Assembly (NCBI GenBank): GCA_038396585.1
Contig: CP121691.1
Location: 1,116,001 to 1,180,000 of the forward strand
Direction: 5' to 3'
Length of the DNA: 64,000 nucleotides
Origin: Vallitaleaceae bacterium 9-2
GTDB taxonomy: Bacteria; Bacillota; Clostridia; Lachnospirales; Vallitaleaceae
A program made the translations under genes and the position numbers. Below, piece by piece: positions 46,390 through 55,389 of the stretch. The notes beneath the pieces were generated by a model, which saw only the letters and a list, made by a program, of their open reading frames with translations, had not been told where the DNA came from and did not search any database. How positions within the stretch are numbered: position 1 is the stretch's first letter; the number at the start of each line of letters is the position of its first letter.

Positions 46390-47724
46390 ATGAGTGCGAA
46401 GATGTATTCTAATGAAGAGATTCGACGGATTGTGTTTGATGAAGATGTAAAATTCATCCGATTACAATTCGTGGATATTTTTGGAACACTTAAAAATGTT
46501 GCCATTACTGTTGAACAGCTGGAGAAAGCTTTGGCTGGAGAGATTATGTTTGATGGTTCATCAATTGAAGGGTTATATCGAATTGAAGAAGCGGATATGT
46601 ATCTTCGTCCAGATTTATCAACTTTTCAGATTTTTCCATGGAGACCTCACCAAGGAAAGGTAGCAAGGCTTATATGTGACATTGTCAAAGCCGATGGAAA
46701 TCCTTTTAGCGGTGATCCTCGATATGTTCTTAAGCAGACAATAAAAAAAGCAGAGGCAATGGGATATCGAGTCAAGGTAGCACCGGAGTTTGAGTTTTTC
46801 TTGTTTCATACAGATGAACAAGGAGATCCAACGACGACGACACATGATAAAGCCGGATATTTTGATTTGGGACCTATTGATTTGGGGGAAAATGTTCGAA
46901 GAGATATTGTCTTGACGTTGCAGGATATGGATTTTAAAATTGCTGCATCCCATCATGAAGTAGCACCAGGTCAACATGAGATTGATTTTGAAATGGGGGA
47001 TTTGCTTGAAACAGTCGACAACATTGTGACGTTTAAGCTTGTTGTCAAAGTGATTGCACAAAAACATGGATTACATGCAACATTTATGCCAAAGCCTCTG
47101 CATAACATTAATGGATCGGGTATGCATACTTTAATGACGCTAGAAGAAAAGGCGACTGGAAAAAATGTCTTTTTTGATGCAGATGAAGACTACCAATTAT
47201 CCGAAGATGGACATGCTTTTATCGGAGGATTATTAGCACATGCTAAGGGCATAACAGCAGTGACGAACCCAACGATTAATTCATATAAACGTTTGGTAAC
47301 AGGATTTGAAGCGCCGATTCGCATTGGCTGGTCAAGTTCAAACAATAGTCCGCTGATTCGTATTCCTGCAGCACGTGGCAATAGAACCTGTATTGAGTAT
47401 AGAAGTCCTGACCCTTCCTGCAATCCGTATCTTGCCCTTGCAGTGATGATAGAGGCAGGGTTAGATGGAATTAAAAACAATTTAAAATCGGATGAACCCA
47501 TGTCGGCAAAAGACTTATCTAAGGCAGTACACCCCTTTGACTTTGAGAATACGCTGCCAAAAACATTAAAGGATGCTGTGGTTGAGTTGGATAAAGACGA
47601 ACTGATTAGGTCTGTCTTAGGCGATGTATATGAAAATTATAAACGTGCAAAAATTAATGAATGGATGGATTATATATCAATCGTACATGATTGGGAAGTC
47701 GAACGGTATATATCTAGGTATTAG
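46390..47724 (+). CDS. glnA: Glutamine synthetase type I
   Basis: Forms glutamine from glutamate, ammonia and ATP. A 444-residue GS I-alpha type with MFDGSSIEGLYRIEEADM, the PEFEFFLF and HEVAPGQHEI metal-site segments, NINGSGMHT, and NRTCIEYRSPDPSCNPYLA. It lacks the adenylylation region of the beta type, so it is probably feedback-controlled. AAAGGAGG precedes the start, 28 bases after dapL. An ANTAR regulator follows within 40 bases, linking this gene to nitrogen control. Confidence 0.96.
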   Translation: MSAKMYSNEEIRRIVFDEDVKFIRLQFVDIFGTLKNVAITVEQLEKALAGEIMFDGSSIEGLYRIEEADMYLRPDLSTFQIFPWRPHQGKVARLICDIVKADGNPFSGDPRYVLKQTIKKAEAMGYRVKVAPEFEFFLFHTDEQGDPTTTTHDKAGYFDLGPIDLGENVRRDIVLTLQDMDFKIAASHHEVAPGQHEIDFEMGDLLETVDNIVTFKLVVKVIAQKHGLHATFMPKPLHNINGSGMHTLMTLEEKATGKNVFFDADEDYQLSEDGHAFIGGLLAHAKGITAVTNPTINSYKRLVTGFEAPIRIGWSSSNNSPLIRIPAARGNRTCIEYRSPDPSCNPYLALAVMIEAGLDGIKNNLKSDEPMSAKDLSKAVHPFDFENTLPKTLKDAVVELDKDELIRSVLGDVYENYKRAKINEWMDYISIVHDWEVERYISRY

Positions 47725-47763
47725 TCGTTCTCATCGAGACTCTTCATAAGTAGGTGAAATTAT

Positions 47764-48336
47764 ATGGGGATAAGAGTCATGATTGGCTCAAACAACAATA
47801 AAATAGCTGCTCAACTAACCCAATTTCTGGTTGAAAACGGTATGCAAGTTGTTGGCGAGACGACAGACGCTTATGATTTGTTGCGAAGGATTCATACAGT
47901 CTATCCGGACATTACGATTATTGATGATCAAATGAAGGGAATGAAAGGGTACGAAATCTCTGAAACCATTCTAGCAGAAAAAGTCTGTCCGGTGATTACA
48001 CTTATTCACGCGGCAGATATGGGCTATTATGTCAACTTGAATCAAGAACCGATTTTTGCCAGTATTGCAAAGCCGTGTGGACGTGAAGTGTTGATGAATA
48101 CTATCTTCTTACTCGCCAAAACAGCCAAGAGCATACTGGCATTGGAGCAAAAAGTTGACAAAATCAATGATGAGAAAAAAAATCAAGACATTGTGAACGA
48201 AGCAAAAAAATACTTGATGGAATATCTGAACTTAAGCGAAGAAGAAGCACATCGCAAAATACAAAAAAAGAGTATGGATAAAGGTATTTCAAAGGTAAAG
48301 GTAGCAGAAATCATTATCAGAATATACAAAAAATAG
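47764..48336 (+). CDS. ANTAR-domain response regulator (NasT-like antiterminator)
   Basis: A 190-residue protein with an N-terminal receiver-like domain (ITIIDDQMKGMKGYE) and a C-terminal ANTAR RNA-binding domain (AKKYLMEYLNLSEEEAHRKIQKKSMDKGISKVKVAEIIIRIY). ANTAR proteins bind paired RNA hairpins to stop transcription termination, often in nitrogen genes. It sits between glnA and a type III glutamine synthetase gene whose leader contains a terminator. No cognate kinase is adjacent. Its likely target is that leader. Confidence 0.88.
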   Translation: MGIRVMIGSNNNKIAAQLTQFLVENGMQVVGETTDAYDLLRRIHTVYPDITIIDDQMKGMKGYEISETILAEKVCPVITLIHAADMGYYVNLNQEPIFASIAKPCGREVLMNTIFLLAKTAKSILALEQKVDKINDEKKNQDIVNEAKKYLMEYLNLSEEEAHRKIQKKSMDKGISKVKVAEIIIRIYKK

Positions 48337-48384
48337 TGATAAAAAGCTTGAAATGACAGAAAATTAATTTATAAAAAAAATAAC

Positions 48385-48413
48385 TTGCATTATTATTTGT
48401 CCTATGATATTAT
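48385..48413 (+). promoter_or_regulatory. Promoter of glnN
   Basis: TTGCAT and TATTAT with a 17-base spacer, leaving a leader of about 148 bases before the start codon. Confidence 0.65.
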
Positions 48414-48427
48414 GTTTTTAAGTAAGA

Positions 48428-48506
48428 GGGCGTAGCGCCCAGGTCATATTTATTTTTGTTTTGGAACAATGGCGTTCTCAAGGCTTTCTTGAGCACGCCT
48501 TTTTTG
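48428..48506 (+). promoter_or_regulatory. Structured leader with terminator ahead of glnN
   Basis: A first hairpin GGGCGTAGCGCCC (48428-48440) is followed by a terminator: GGCGT and CTCAAG pair with CTTGAG and ACGCC (48471-48499) around a 5-base loop and one bulge, then six T. GCGCC of the first hairpin can pair, with one G-U, with the GGCGT of the terminator, giving mutually exclusive folds. With the ANTAR regulator next door, antitermination control is likely. Confidence 0.7.
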
Positions 48507-48567
48507 TGTTATTGGAAAGCACGACTTAGACTTTGTGGTAAATCGTTAGCATAGCAAGGAGGATTTT

Positions 48568-50655
48568 ATGAATGTAACTGATATTTTTGGGAAAAATGTA
48601 TTTAATGATGTTGTAATGAAGGAACGTCTTCCAAAGGATACGTATAAGGCGCTAAAAAGAACTCTAGACTTGGGTGAAGCGCTTTCTGAAGACGTCGCAG
48701 ATGTGGTTGCAAATGCAATGAAGGATTGGGCAATTGAAAAAGGTGCAACCCATTATACACATTGGTTTCAACCAATGACAGGAAAGACTGCTGAAAAGCA
48801 TGATTCGTTTATTGAACCGACAGGAGAAGGCTCTGTAATTATGGAGTTTTCAGGCAAACAATTGATCCAAGGGGAACCAGATGCTTCATCTTTTCCAAAT
48901 GGTGGATTACGTGCGACATTTGAAGCAAGAGGCTATACAGCATGGGATGCGACATCACCTGCATTTTTAAAAGATGATACGTTGTGTATTCCTACAGCTT
49001 TTTGTTCCTACAGTGGCGAAGCACTGGATAAGAAGACACCTTTGTTACGTTCAATGGAAGCTATAGATAAGCAAGCCTTAAGAATATTAAGACTCTTTGG
49101 AGATACAACGACAAAAAAAGTAACTACAACCCTTGGACCGGAACAAGAATACTTTCTTGTAGATAAGCGATTATATCAACAACGAAAGGACTTGATCTTT
49201 ACAGGACGAACATTGTTTGGTGCAAAACCTCCAAAGGGACAAGAATTAGATGACCATTATTTTGGAAGTATAAAAGAGCGTATTTCTGCATTTATGAAAG
49301 AAATTGATGTGGAACTATGGAAATTAGGTATTGCATCAAAGACAAAGCATAATGAAGTTGCTCCTGCACAACATGAGATGGCGCCAATCTTTACAACGGC
49401 AAATATTGCAACAGACCATAATCAATTGGTTATGGATATGATTACAAAAGTTGCGCAGCATCATGAACTTGCATGTCTATTACACGAAAAACCATTTGCA
49501 GGGGTTAATGGATCGGGAAAACATAACAACTGGTCTATGAGCACTCCAACAGCTAATTTGTTATCTCCAGGAAGAACGCCTCATTCAAATGCTCAGTTTT
49601 TAACATTTTTAGTGGCTATCATTGCAGCGGTTGATGAGTATGCGCCATTGCTTCGCTTGACAGCAGCCAATGCAGGTAATGAACATCGCCTTGGTGCAAA
49701 TGAAGCGCCACCGGCAATTATTTCTATTTTCCTTGGTGAGCAATTAACGGATATTATTGATCAAATCAAGTCTGGGGCATTAACATCAAGTAAAGAAGCG
49801 AGTACGATGAAATTAGGCGTGACAACATTGCCGGATTTCCCAAAAGATGTTACTGACCGTAATCGAACATCACCTTTTGCATTTACCGGTAATCGCTTTG
49901 AATTTAGAATGGTTGGATCGAATCAATCCATTTCGGGAGCGAGTATTACGCTAAATACAATTTTGGCGGAAGTCTTATCCCGAATTGCAGATAAATTAGA
50001 AAAAGCAGAAGACTTCGAAACCGAGCTTAGCCATATTTTAGAAGAGCTTGTCAAAGAACATTATAATATTATCTTTAATGGTGATGGTTATTCTGAAGAG
50101 TGGGTAGAGGAAGCCAAGAGACGAGGCTTACCAAATATTAAGACGACGCCAGAAGCAATTAGTGTCTTTAACCGACCTGAATACATTGAAGTCTTTGAAC
50201 GTCATCATGTTTTCACAGCTCAAGAAGTCAATGCACGACAAGAGATATTATTTGAAGAATATTCAAAAAATATTAATATCGAAGCATTAACGATGATTGA
50301 AGTTGCACGACGTGAAATTATGCCGGCAGTTATGGAATATATGGGTGTATTATCCAATTCAATTATTTCAGTTAAATCAGCAGTTCCAAGTGCAGATGTT
50401 TCGGTTCAGACACAGCTGGTTGAACAAATCTCAAAATTATTAAAAGAGGTGAGTGATCAAGTCGATGCATTGGAAGCTACGGTAGAACGCGTTCATGATG
50501 GAATCGAAGATTATGAAGAACAAGCCCATGCGTATAAGTTTGAAGTCTTTCCGGTAATGGAAGCGTTGCGTAAGCCTTGTGATGAATTAGAAGTGATTGT
50601 ATCTGAGGAATTTTGGCCATTTCCAACGTATTCAGATTTATTGTTTAGAGTATAA
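48568..50655 (+). CDS. glnN: Glutamine synthetase type III
   Basis: A 695-residue GS III, the large dodecameric type found in Bacteroidetes, cyanobacteria and Clostridia. It shows [61 protein letters not shown] and [17 protein letters not shown], plus a long C-terminal helical region. AGGAGG precedes the ATG. It has its own promoter and a leader with a conditional terminator, so it may be used when nitrogen is low. It duplicates the function of glnA upstream. Confidence 0.95.
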   Translation: MNVTDIFGKNVFNDVVMKERLPKDTYKALKRTLDLGEALSEDVADVVANAMKDWAIEKGATHYTHWFQPMTGKTAEKHDSFIEPTGEGSVIMEFSGKQLIQGEPDASSFPNGGLRATFEARGYTAWDATSPAFLKDDTLCIPTAFCSYSGEALDKKTPLLRSMEAIDKQALRILRLFGDTTTKKVTTTLGPEQEYFLVDKRLYQQRKDLIFTGRTLFGAKPPKGQELDDHYFGSIKERISAFMKEIDVELWKLGIASKTKHNEVAPAQHEMAPIFTTANIATDHNQLVMDMITKVAQHHELACLLHEKPFAGVNGSGKHNNWSMSTPTANLLSPGRTPHSNAQFLTFLVAIIAAVDEYAPLLRLTAANAGNEHRLGANEAPPAIISIFLGEQLTDIIDQIKSGALTSSKEASTMKLGVTTLPDFPKDVTDRNRTSPFAFTGNRFEFRMVGSNQSISGASITLNTILAEVLSRIADKLEKAEDFETELSHILEELVKEHYNIIFNGDGYSEEWVEEAKRRGLPNIKTTPEAISVFNRPEYIEVFERHHVFTAQEVNARQEILFEEYSKNINIEALTMIEVARREIMPAVMEYMGVLSNSIISVKSAVPSADVSVQTQLVEQISKLLKEVSDQVDALEATVERVHDGIEDYEEQAHAYKFEVFPVMEALRKPCDELEVIVSEEFWPFPTYSDLLFRV

Positions 50656-50668
50656 TTTATATATATTT

Positions 50669-50704
50669 AAAAGCGGTACGCCCTGGTTGGTGTACTGCTT
50701 TTTT
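50669..50704 (+). terminator. Terminator after glnN
   Basis: AAAAGCGGTAC pairs with GTACTGCTTTT (one G-U), with a T run. The arsenite exporter promoter begins right after it. Confidence 0.8.
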
Positions 50705-50705
50705 C

Positions 50706-50754
50706 TTGACAGTTTTTCAAGTATATGCTAACATATCGATAAACATAGATATGT
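50706..50754 (+). promoter_or_regulatory. Promoter and ArsR-type operator of the exporter gene
   Basis: TTGACA and TAACAT are spaced by 17 bases. ACATATCGAT...ATAGATATGT (50731-50754) is an inverted repeat with one mismatch, overlapping the -10 and start, a typical operator for an ArsR/SmtB repressor. Confidence 0.6.
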
Positions 50755-50786
50755 TAATGCAAGTACGATATATGAAAAGGAGCTAT

Positions 50787-51842
50787 ATGAAAAAACAAAA
50801 ATTAGAAGGTATGAGTTTTTTTGAGCGGTATTTATCTTTATGGGTGATTCTTTGTATGCTTTTAGGAATTGGTATTGGAAAATATTTGCCGATGATACCA
50901 AGATTTTTTGGGAAGTTTGAAGTCGCCAATGTATCTATTCCGATTGCAATCTTAATTTGGCTGATGATTTATCCAATGATGATGAAAGTAGATTTTAAAA
51001 GTGTGAAAGATGTAGGGAAAAATCCTAAAGGATTGTTTGTGACATGGGTTGTTAATTGGTTGATAAAACCTTTTACTATGTTTGGAATTGCCTATCTTTT
51101 CTTTAATATTATCTTTAAGGAGTGGATTACTCCAGAGTTAGCATCAGATTATTTGGCAGGAGCGGTGTTACTTGGAGCAGCACCTTGTACTGCAATGGTC
51201 TTCGTATGGAGCCATTTGACGAAAGGAAATCCCGCGTATACAGTTGTTCAAGTGGCAACCAATGACTTGATTATCTTAATTGCATTTACACCGATTGTTG
51301 CTTTTTTGCTTGGGGTCAGTGGTTTTGTAGTTCCTTGGATGACATTGATTCTCTCTGTCGTTCTCTTTGTCGTTATTCCTCTTACCGGTGGAGTAATCAC
51401 ACGTCACATCATCATAAAAAATAAAGGAGAAACCTATTTTAATAATACGTTCCTCCCTAAATTCAACCATGTTACAATTGGTGGATTGTTGATTACACTT
51501 GTACTTATTTTTTCTTTTCAAGGACATGTAATCTTAGAAAATCCATTGCATATTCTCTTAATTGCCATTCCATTGATTCTTCAGACTATTTTGATTTTTG
51601 GTCTTGGTTATGGAATAAGCCGTGTACTAAAATTGCCACATGCTATTGCTGCACCGGCAGCAATGATTGGTGCTTCCAACTTTTTTGAGTTGGCAGTGGC
51701 AGTGGCTATTGCACTTTTTGGTGCTCAAAGCCCGGTTGCATTAGCAACTATTGTTGGAGTATTAGTTGAAGTACCAGTTATGTTGATGTTGGTTCGATTT
51801 GCAAATAATACGACAGAGTGGTTCTTAAACGCAAAAAACTAA
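50787..51842 (+). CDS. acr3: ACR3 family arsenite efflux transporter
   Basis: A 351-residue membrane exporter with about 10 spans that extrudes arsenite using proton force. Family marks are WVILCMLLGIGIGKYLP, PMMMKVDFKSVK and the conserved Cys in LLGAAPCTAMVFVWSHL, and GASNFFELAVAVAIALFG. I take the ATG after AAAAGGAG rather than far-upstream in-frame starts, since the conserved region begins soon after. No arsR, arsC or arsA lies beside it, so the regulator must act in trans. It is followed by a convergent gene at a distance of 3 bases. Confidence 0.92.
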   Translation: MKKQKLEGMSFFERYLSLWVILCMLLGIGIGKYLPMIPRFFGKFEVANVSIPIAILIWLMIYPMMMKVDFKSVKDVGKNPKGLFVTWVVNWLIKPFTMFGIAYLFFNIIFKEWITPELASDYLAGAVLLGAAPCTAMVFVWSHLTKGNPAYTVVQVATNDLIILIAFTPIVAFLLGVSGFVVPWMTLILSVVLFVVIPLTGGVITRHIIIKNKGETYFNNTFLPKFNHVTIGGLLITLVLIFSFQGHVILENPLHILLIAIPLILQTILIFGLGYGISRVLKLPHAIAAPAAMIGASNFFELAVAVAIALFGAQSPVALATIVGVLVEVPVMLMLVRFANNTTEWFLNAKN

Positions 51843-51845
51843 CCG

Positions 51846-53018
51846 TTATTTAAAGGCAGTAGCGATTTGACCTAAAGCTTGTTCAAGGATTGTTCTTGGA
51901 CAAGCTATATTTATACGCTGAAAACCTTGACCTGCCTGTCCAAACATTAATCCATCATCTAGCCAGACCTTGGCTTCATAGAGCATTTTTTCTTTGATGG
52001 CAGTGTCGGATAATCCAAGTGCGGAAAAGTCAAGCCAGACAAGATAAGTACCTTCAGGCTCAATCAAACGAACGTTAGGAAGGTGTGTCTTTAAGTATTC
52101 GCGTGTGAACGCAAGGTTTTCAAGTAGGTAGATGCGAAGTTGGTTAAGCCAATCATGCCCATTGGCATAAGCGGCCTGACAAGAAATTAGCCCCATAATA
52201 TTTGGTTGGCTGTACCCTGAACATGCAAGAGCTTTTTTAAATGCTTTTCTTAGCGTCGGGTTTGGAATGAAGATATTGGAAAGTTGAAGACCGGCTAAAT
52301 TAAAGGTTTTTGATGGAGAGGTACAAGTAATTGATATTTGGGCGAAGCTATCTTGAATACTTGAAAATACAATATGTTGATGACCTGGGTAGATAAAGTC
52401 TTGATGAATTTCATCGGCAATCACATAAACATTATGCTTAAGGCATATATTGCCTAAGCGTGTGAGTTCTTCTTTGGTAAATACGCGTCCGACAGGATTG
52501 TGGGGATTGCTCAAGATGAAGAGTTTGACCTTGTGTTCCTCTATTTTTTTTTCGAAATCTTCAAAATCAATGATATAGGTATGATCTTTGGTATAGATTA
52601 ACTCATTAACAACAACATTACGATGATTGTTTTCAATAGAATCACGAAACGGATAATAGACAGGTTCTTGGATAAGAATGCTGTCGTTTTCTTTTGTATA
52701 GGCATGAATGGCCATATTAATAGCAAAAACAACGCCAGGTGTTTTGATAAGCCATTGGGGCTTTATAGTCCAATGGTATTGGGAAGAAAACCATTGGGTT
52801 AAGATGTCTTCGTATTGATGATCGTTATCAGAATATCCATAGATGCCGTGTTGGGATTTTTCGATGAGGGCGTCCATCACGGCTGGGGGGGATGCAAAGT
52901 CCATGTCGGCAACCCAAAGGGGCAGGACATCATCAGGAAGTCCGCGGCGCGTGGCATAGTCATATTTTAAAGAGTTTGTATCGTTTCTTGGGATGATTGT
53001 GTCAAAGTTATATTGCAT
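51846..53018 (-). CDS. patB: MalY/PatB family aminotransferase, cystathionine beta-lyase type
   Basis: A 390-residue PLP enzyme of the C-S lyase/aminotransferase group. LPLWVADMDFASPPAV near residue 33 is a strong family signature, followed by GIYGYSD, ILSNPHNPVGRVFTKEEL and the PLP lysine in SPSKTFNLAGLQ. It should cleave cystathionine to homocysteine, ammonia and pyruvate. AAAGGAGG precedes the start, which overlaps the stop of the cystathionine gamma-synthase-like gene (TAATG). The pair forms a transsulfuration operon. Confidence 0.9.
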   Translation of the reverse strand: MQYNFDTIIPRNDTNSLKYDYATRRGLPDDVLPLWVADMDFASPPAVMDALIEKSQHGIYGYSDNDHQYEDILTQWFSSQYHWTIKPQWLIKTPGVVFAINMAIHAYTKENDSILIQEPVYYPFRDSIENNHRNVVVNELIYTKDHTYIIDFEDFEKKIEEHKVKLFILSNPHNPVGRVFTKEELTRLGNICLKHNVYVIADEIHQDFIYPGHQHIVFSSIQDSFAQISITCTSPSKTFNLAGLQLSNIFIPNPTLRKAFKKALACSGYSQPNIMGLISCQAAYANGHDWLNQLRIYLLENLAFTREYLKTHLPNVRLIEPEGTYLVWLDFSALGLSDTAIKEKMLYEAKVWLDDGLMFGQAGQGFQRINIACPRTILEQALGQIATAFK

Positions 53019-54175
53019 TAATTTGCCTCCTTTAAAATGGTGTCAAATTCATGAATGAGGTCATCTATAGCCTCTATTCCGACAGATAAACGTAGTAAGC
53101 GGTCATTGATCCCTTTTTTATTACGCTCCTGTTCAGGAATATCTGCATGGGTTTGTAACATAGGATAGGTGATTAAGGTTTCAACACCACCAAGACTTTC
53201 AGCATAGTGGATAATGGATGTATGGTTTAAGATGTAGGTTGCAATAAAAGAGCTGGCGCATTCAAAGGAAATCATTGAGCCAAATCCACTGCATTGCTTT
53301 TGCATAGTGTGATACCCAGGGTGGTTGGGTAATCCTGCGTAAAAAACCTTTGTGATTTTTGGGTGTGATTCGAGCCAAACGGCTAGTTGACGTGCATTTT
53401 TTTCCTGTGCATCCATACGTAAAGCAAGGGTTTTTATGCCACGAATCATTAGCCAACTGTCAAAGGGAGCAAGTGCTGAACCCACTGTTTTTATTAGATA
53501 GCGTAATTGTTCACTAAGGTGGGCATCGTCAACAATGACAAATCCAGATAGTGTATCGTTATGTCCGCTCAAAAATTTTGTACCACTGTGAAGAATGATA
53601 TTAGCACCAAATTGAAAAGGCTTTTGAAGATATGGTGTTAAAAAGGTGTTATCTACAATAAATAGTAGGTCGTGAGTACGAGCGATTGTAGACATGGCAC
53701 TTAAGTCGGTAATATGCATCATCGGGTTTGAAGGAGTTTCAATATACAGCGCTTTGGTTTTGGGGGTTATAGCAGAGCTTACAAGGGATGGGCTAGTTGT
53801 ATCAACATAGCTAAATTCAAGATTGTACTGATGACTCAAATAATCGAACAGGCGGTGTGAGCCTCCGTATAGATCTAATGAGGTAATAATGTGATCTCCA
53901 GGTTTAAACAATTGAAAGACGGCTGTAATAGCAGCCATGCCAGAAGAAAAGGCAAGTGCATCATAGCCACCTTCTAGATTGCATATAAGTGTTTCGAGTT
54001 GCTCCCTAGTTGGGTTTTGGAGTCGTGAATAATCGTATCCAGTGCTTTGGCCGACGCTTGGATGCACAAAAGTAGCTGACTGATATATGGGCGTACTGAT
54101 GGCTCCGGTATGGTCATGGGGGAAGGCTTGAGCATTGTGTACACATAAGGTGTTGAAAGCGTTATTTTTTTTCAT
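53018..54175 (-). CDS. Cys/Met metabolism PLP enzyme (cystathionine gamma-synthase/lyase type)
   Basis: A 385-residue protein of the Cys/Met-metabolism PLP family. It shows PIYQSATFVHP, YDYSRLQNPTREQLE, FSSGMAAITAVFQLFKPGDH and the PLP lysine in LHSGTKFLSGHNDTLSG. It could join O-acetylhomoserine (or succinyl) with cysteine to make cystathionine, or cleave cystathionine; sequence does not separate these well. With patB downstream, gamma-synthase (MetI-type) followed by beta-lyase is the simplest reading. GGAG precedes the ATG. It is divergent from cysK. Confidence 0.88.
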   Translation of the reverse strand: MKKNNAFNTLCVHNAQAFPHDHTGAISTPIYQSATFVHPSVGQSTGYDYSRLQNPTREQLETLICNLEGGYDALAFSSGMAAITAVFQLFKPGDHIITSLDLYGGSHRLFDYLSHQYNLEFSYVDTTSPSLVSSAITPKTKALYIETPSNPMMHITDLSAMSTIARTHDLLFIVDNTFLTPYLQKPFQFGANIILHSGTKFLSGHNDTLSGFVIVDDAHLSEQLRYLIKTVGSALAPFDSWLMIRGIKTLALRMDAQEKNARQLAVWLESHPKITKVFYAGLPNHPGYHTMQKQCSGFGSMISFECASSFIATYILNHTSIIHYAESLGGVETLITYPMLQTHADIPEQERNKKGINDRLLRLSVGIEAIDDLIHEFDTILKEAN

Positions 54176-54212
54176 GTAGGCTCCTCTCTTTACGGTTTCA
54201 TCGTTATACTAA

Positions 54213-54241
54213 AATATATAGGTTTTTCGTGAAAAAGTCAA
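54213..54241 (-). promoter_or_regulatory. Promoter of the transsulfuration operon
   Basis: On the minus strand TTGACT and TATATT are spaced by 17 bases, with the -35 element directly next to the first 28-base repeat. Confidence 0.55.
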
Positions 54242-54268
54242 TGACATATAAAACATATATAAAAAATA
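54241..54268. repeat. 28-base direct repeat, copy 1
   Basis: Begins ATGACATATA and ends AAAAAATA; identical to copy 2 except for one base. It lies between the two divergent promoters, upstream of the cysK -35. A candidate operator for a sulfur-responsive regulator. Confidence 0.7.
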
Positions 54269-54278
54269 AGATATCTTC

Positions 54279-54307
54279 TTGACAAATATAAGTCTAGCGT
54301 GTAAGAT
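54279..54307 (+). promoter_or_regulatory. Promoter of cysK
   Basis: TTGACA and TAAGAT with a 17-base spacer, flanked by the two 28-base repeats. Confidence 0.7.
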
Positions 54308-54318
54308 GTAGCTAACAG

Positions 54319-54346
54319 ATGACATATATAACATATATAAAAAATA
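54319..54346. repeat. 28-base direct repeat, copy 2
   Basis: Second copy, starting 78 bases from the first, just downstream of the expected cysK transcription start and before the GGAGG site. It could act as a roadblock or form a loop with copy 1. Confidence 0.7.
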
Positions 54347-54363
54347 TGAATTGGAGGAACAAT

Positions 54364-55293
54364 ATGAAAAATGTATATAGTAATTTAAACGAGCTTGTAG
54401 GTAAAACCCCTTTAGTTGAGATTAGTCGATATGCAAAATTAAATGAGCTTGATGCGAATATTATTGTAAAGTTAGAGAGCTTTAATCCAGGCGGAAGTGT
54501 AAAAGACCGTATTGCAAAAGCGATGATTGAAGATGCAGAACAAAAAGGAATATTAAAAGAAGATTCTGTCATTATTGAACCGACCAGCGGAAATACGGGG
54601 ATTGGATTAGCATATATTGGCGCGTCAAAAGGATACCGTGTAATTTTGACTATGCCTGAGTCCATGAGTGTCGAACGAAGAAATATTCTAAAAGCCTACG
54701 GTGCTGAACTTGTTCTGACTCCGGCAGCTGGAGGAATGAAAAGTGCTATAGAAAAAGCTAAACAATTACATGAAGAAATTGAAAACTCATTTATTCCAGG
54801 TCAATTTATTAACCCGGTAAACCCTGAGATACATCGAAAAACATCAGGACCTGAGATATGGGAAGATACAGAAGGTGCGATTGACATATTTGTCGCAGGT
54901 GTTGGAACCGGCGGAACGATAACAGGAGTTGGAGAATATCTGAAGTCAAAGAATAAAAACATCCAAGTCGTTGCTGTGGAACCAACTGGATCTCCGGTTT
55001 TATCTGGAGGAAGTTCAGGACCCCATAAAATTCAAGGGATTGGTGCAGGATTTATACCGGAAATTCTAAATACAGCAATTTATGATGAAGTGATTCAAAT
55101 AGAAAATGACGAAGCCTTTATAGCTAGTCGACAACTATCAAAATCTGAAGGGATTCTTGTAGGTATATCATCCGGTGCGGCAGTTGCGGCAGCAGCAAAG
55201 TTAGCCAGTCGACCGGAAAATACAGGTAAAAATATCGTTGTTTTCTTACCGGATACGGGAGAACGTTATTTATCCACACCACTATTTTCCTAA
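54364..55293 (+). CDS. cysK: Cysteine synthase (O-acetylserine sulfhydrylase)
   Basis: A 309-residue PLP enzyme that makes cysteine from O-acetylserine and sulfide. [11 protein letters not shown], the PLP lysine in [46 protein letters not shown] and the C-terminal [11 protein letters not shown] and [10 protein letters not shown] are all present. I use the ATG after TTGGAGGAACAAT; the longer frame begins inside repeat copy 2 and is unlikely. It faces the transsulfuration operon, so cysteine and methionine genes share a control region. Confidence 0.96.
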   Translation: MKNVYSNLNELVGKTPLVEISRYAKLNELDANIIVKLESFNPGGSVKDRIAKAMIEDAEQKGILKEDSVIIEPTSGNTGIGLAYIGASKGYRVILTMPESMSVERRNILKAYGAELVLTPAAGGMKSAIEKAKQLHEEIENSFIPGQFINPVNPEIHRKTSGPEIWEDTEGAIDIFVAGVGTGGTITGVGEYLKSKNKNIQVVAVEPTGSPVLSGGSSGPHKIQGIGAGFIPEILNTAIYDEVIQIENDEAFIASRQLSKSEGILVGISSGAAVAAAAKLASRPENTGKNIVVFLPDTGERYLSTPLFS

Positions 55294-55389
55294 GGCTCCT
55301 AGGTTGAATACTTAATCAAATTACGATATAATCATAAGATAGCGACAAGTATAATAGAAAGATTAAGTATGTCAGATAGGAGAGACAAA

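Noticed and set aside
44601-47067. Minus-strand frames over dapF and glnA
   Set aside because: Shadow frames opposite strongly conserved enzymes; no independent support.
54283-54346. A T-box or SAM riboswitch before cysK
   Set aside because: The leader is only about 50 bases and is made mostly of the 28-base repeat, with no terminator hairpin.
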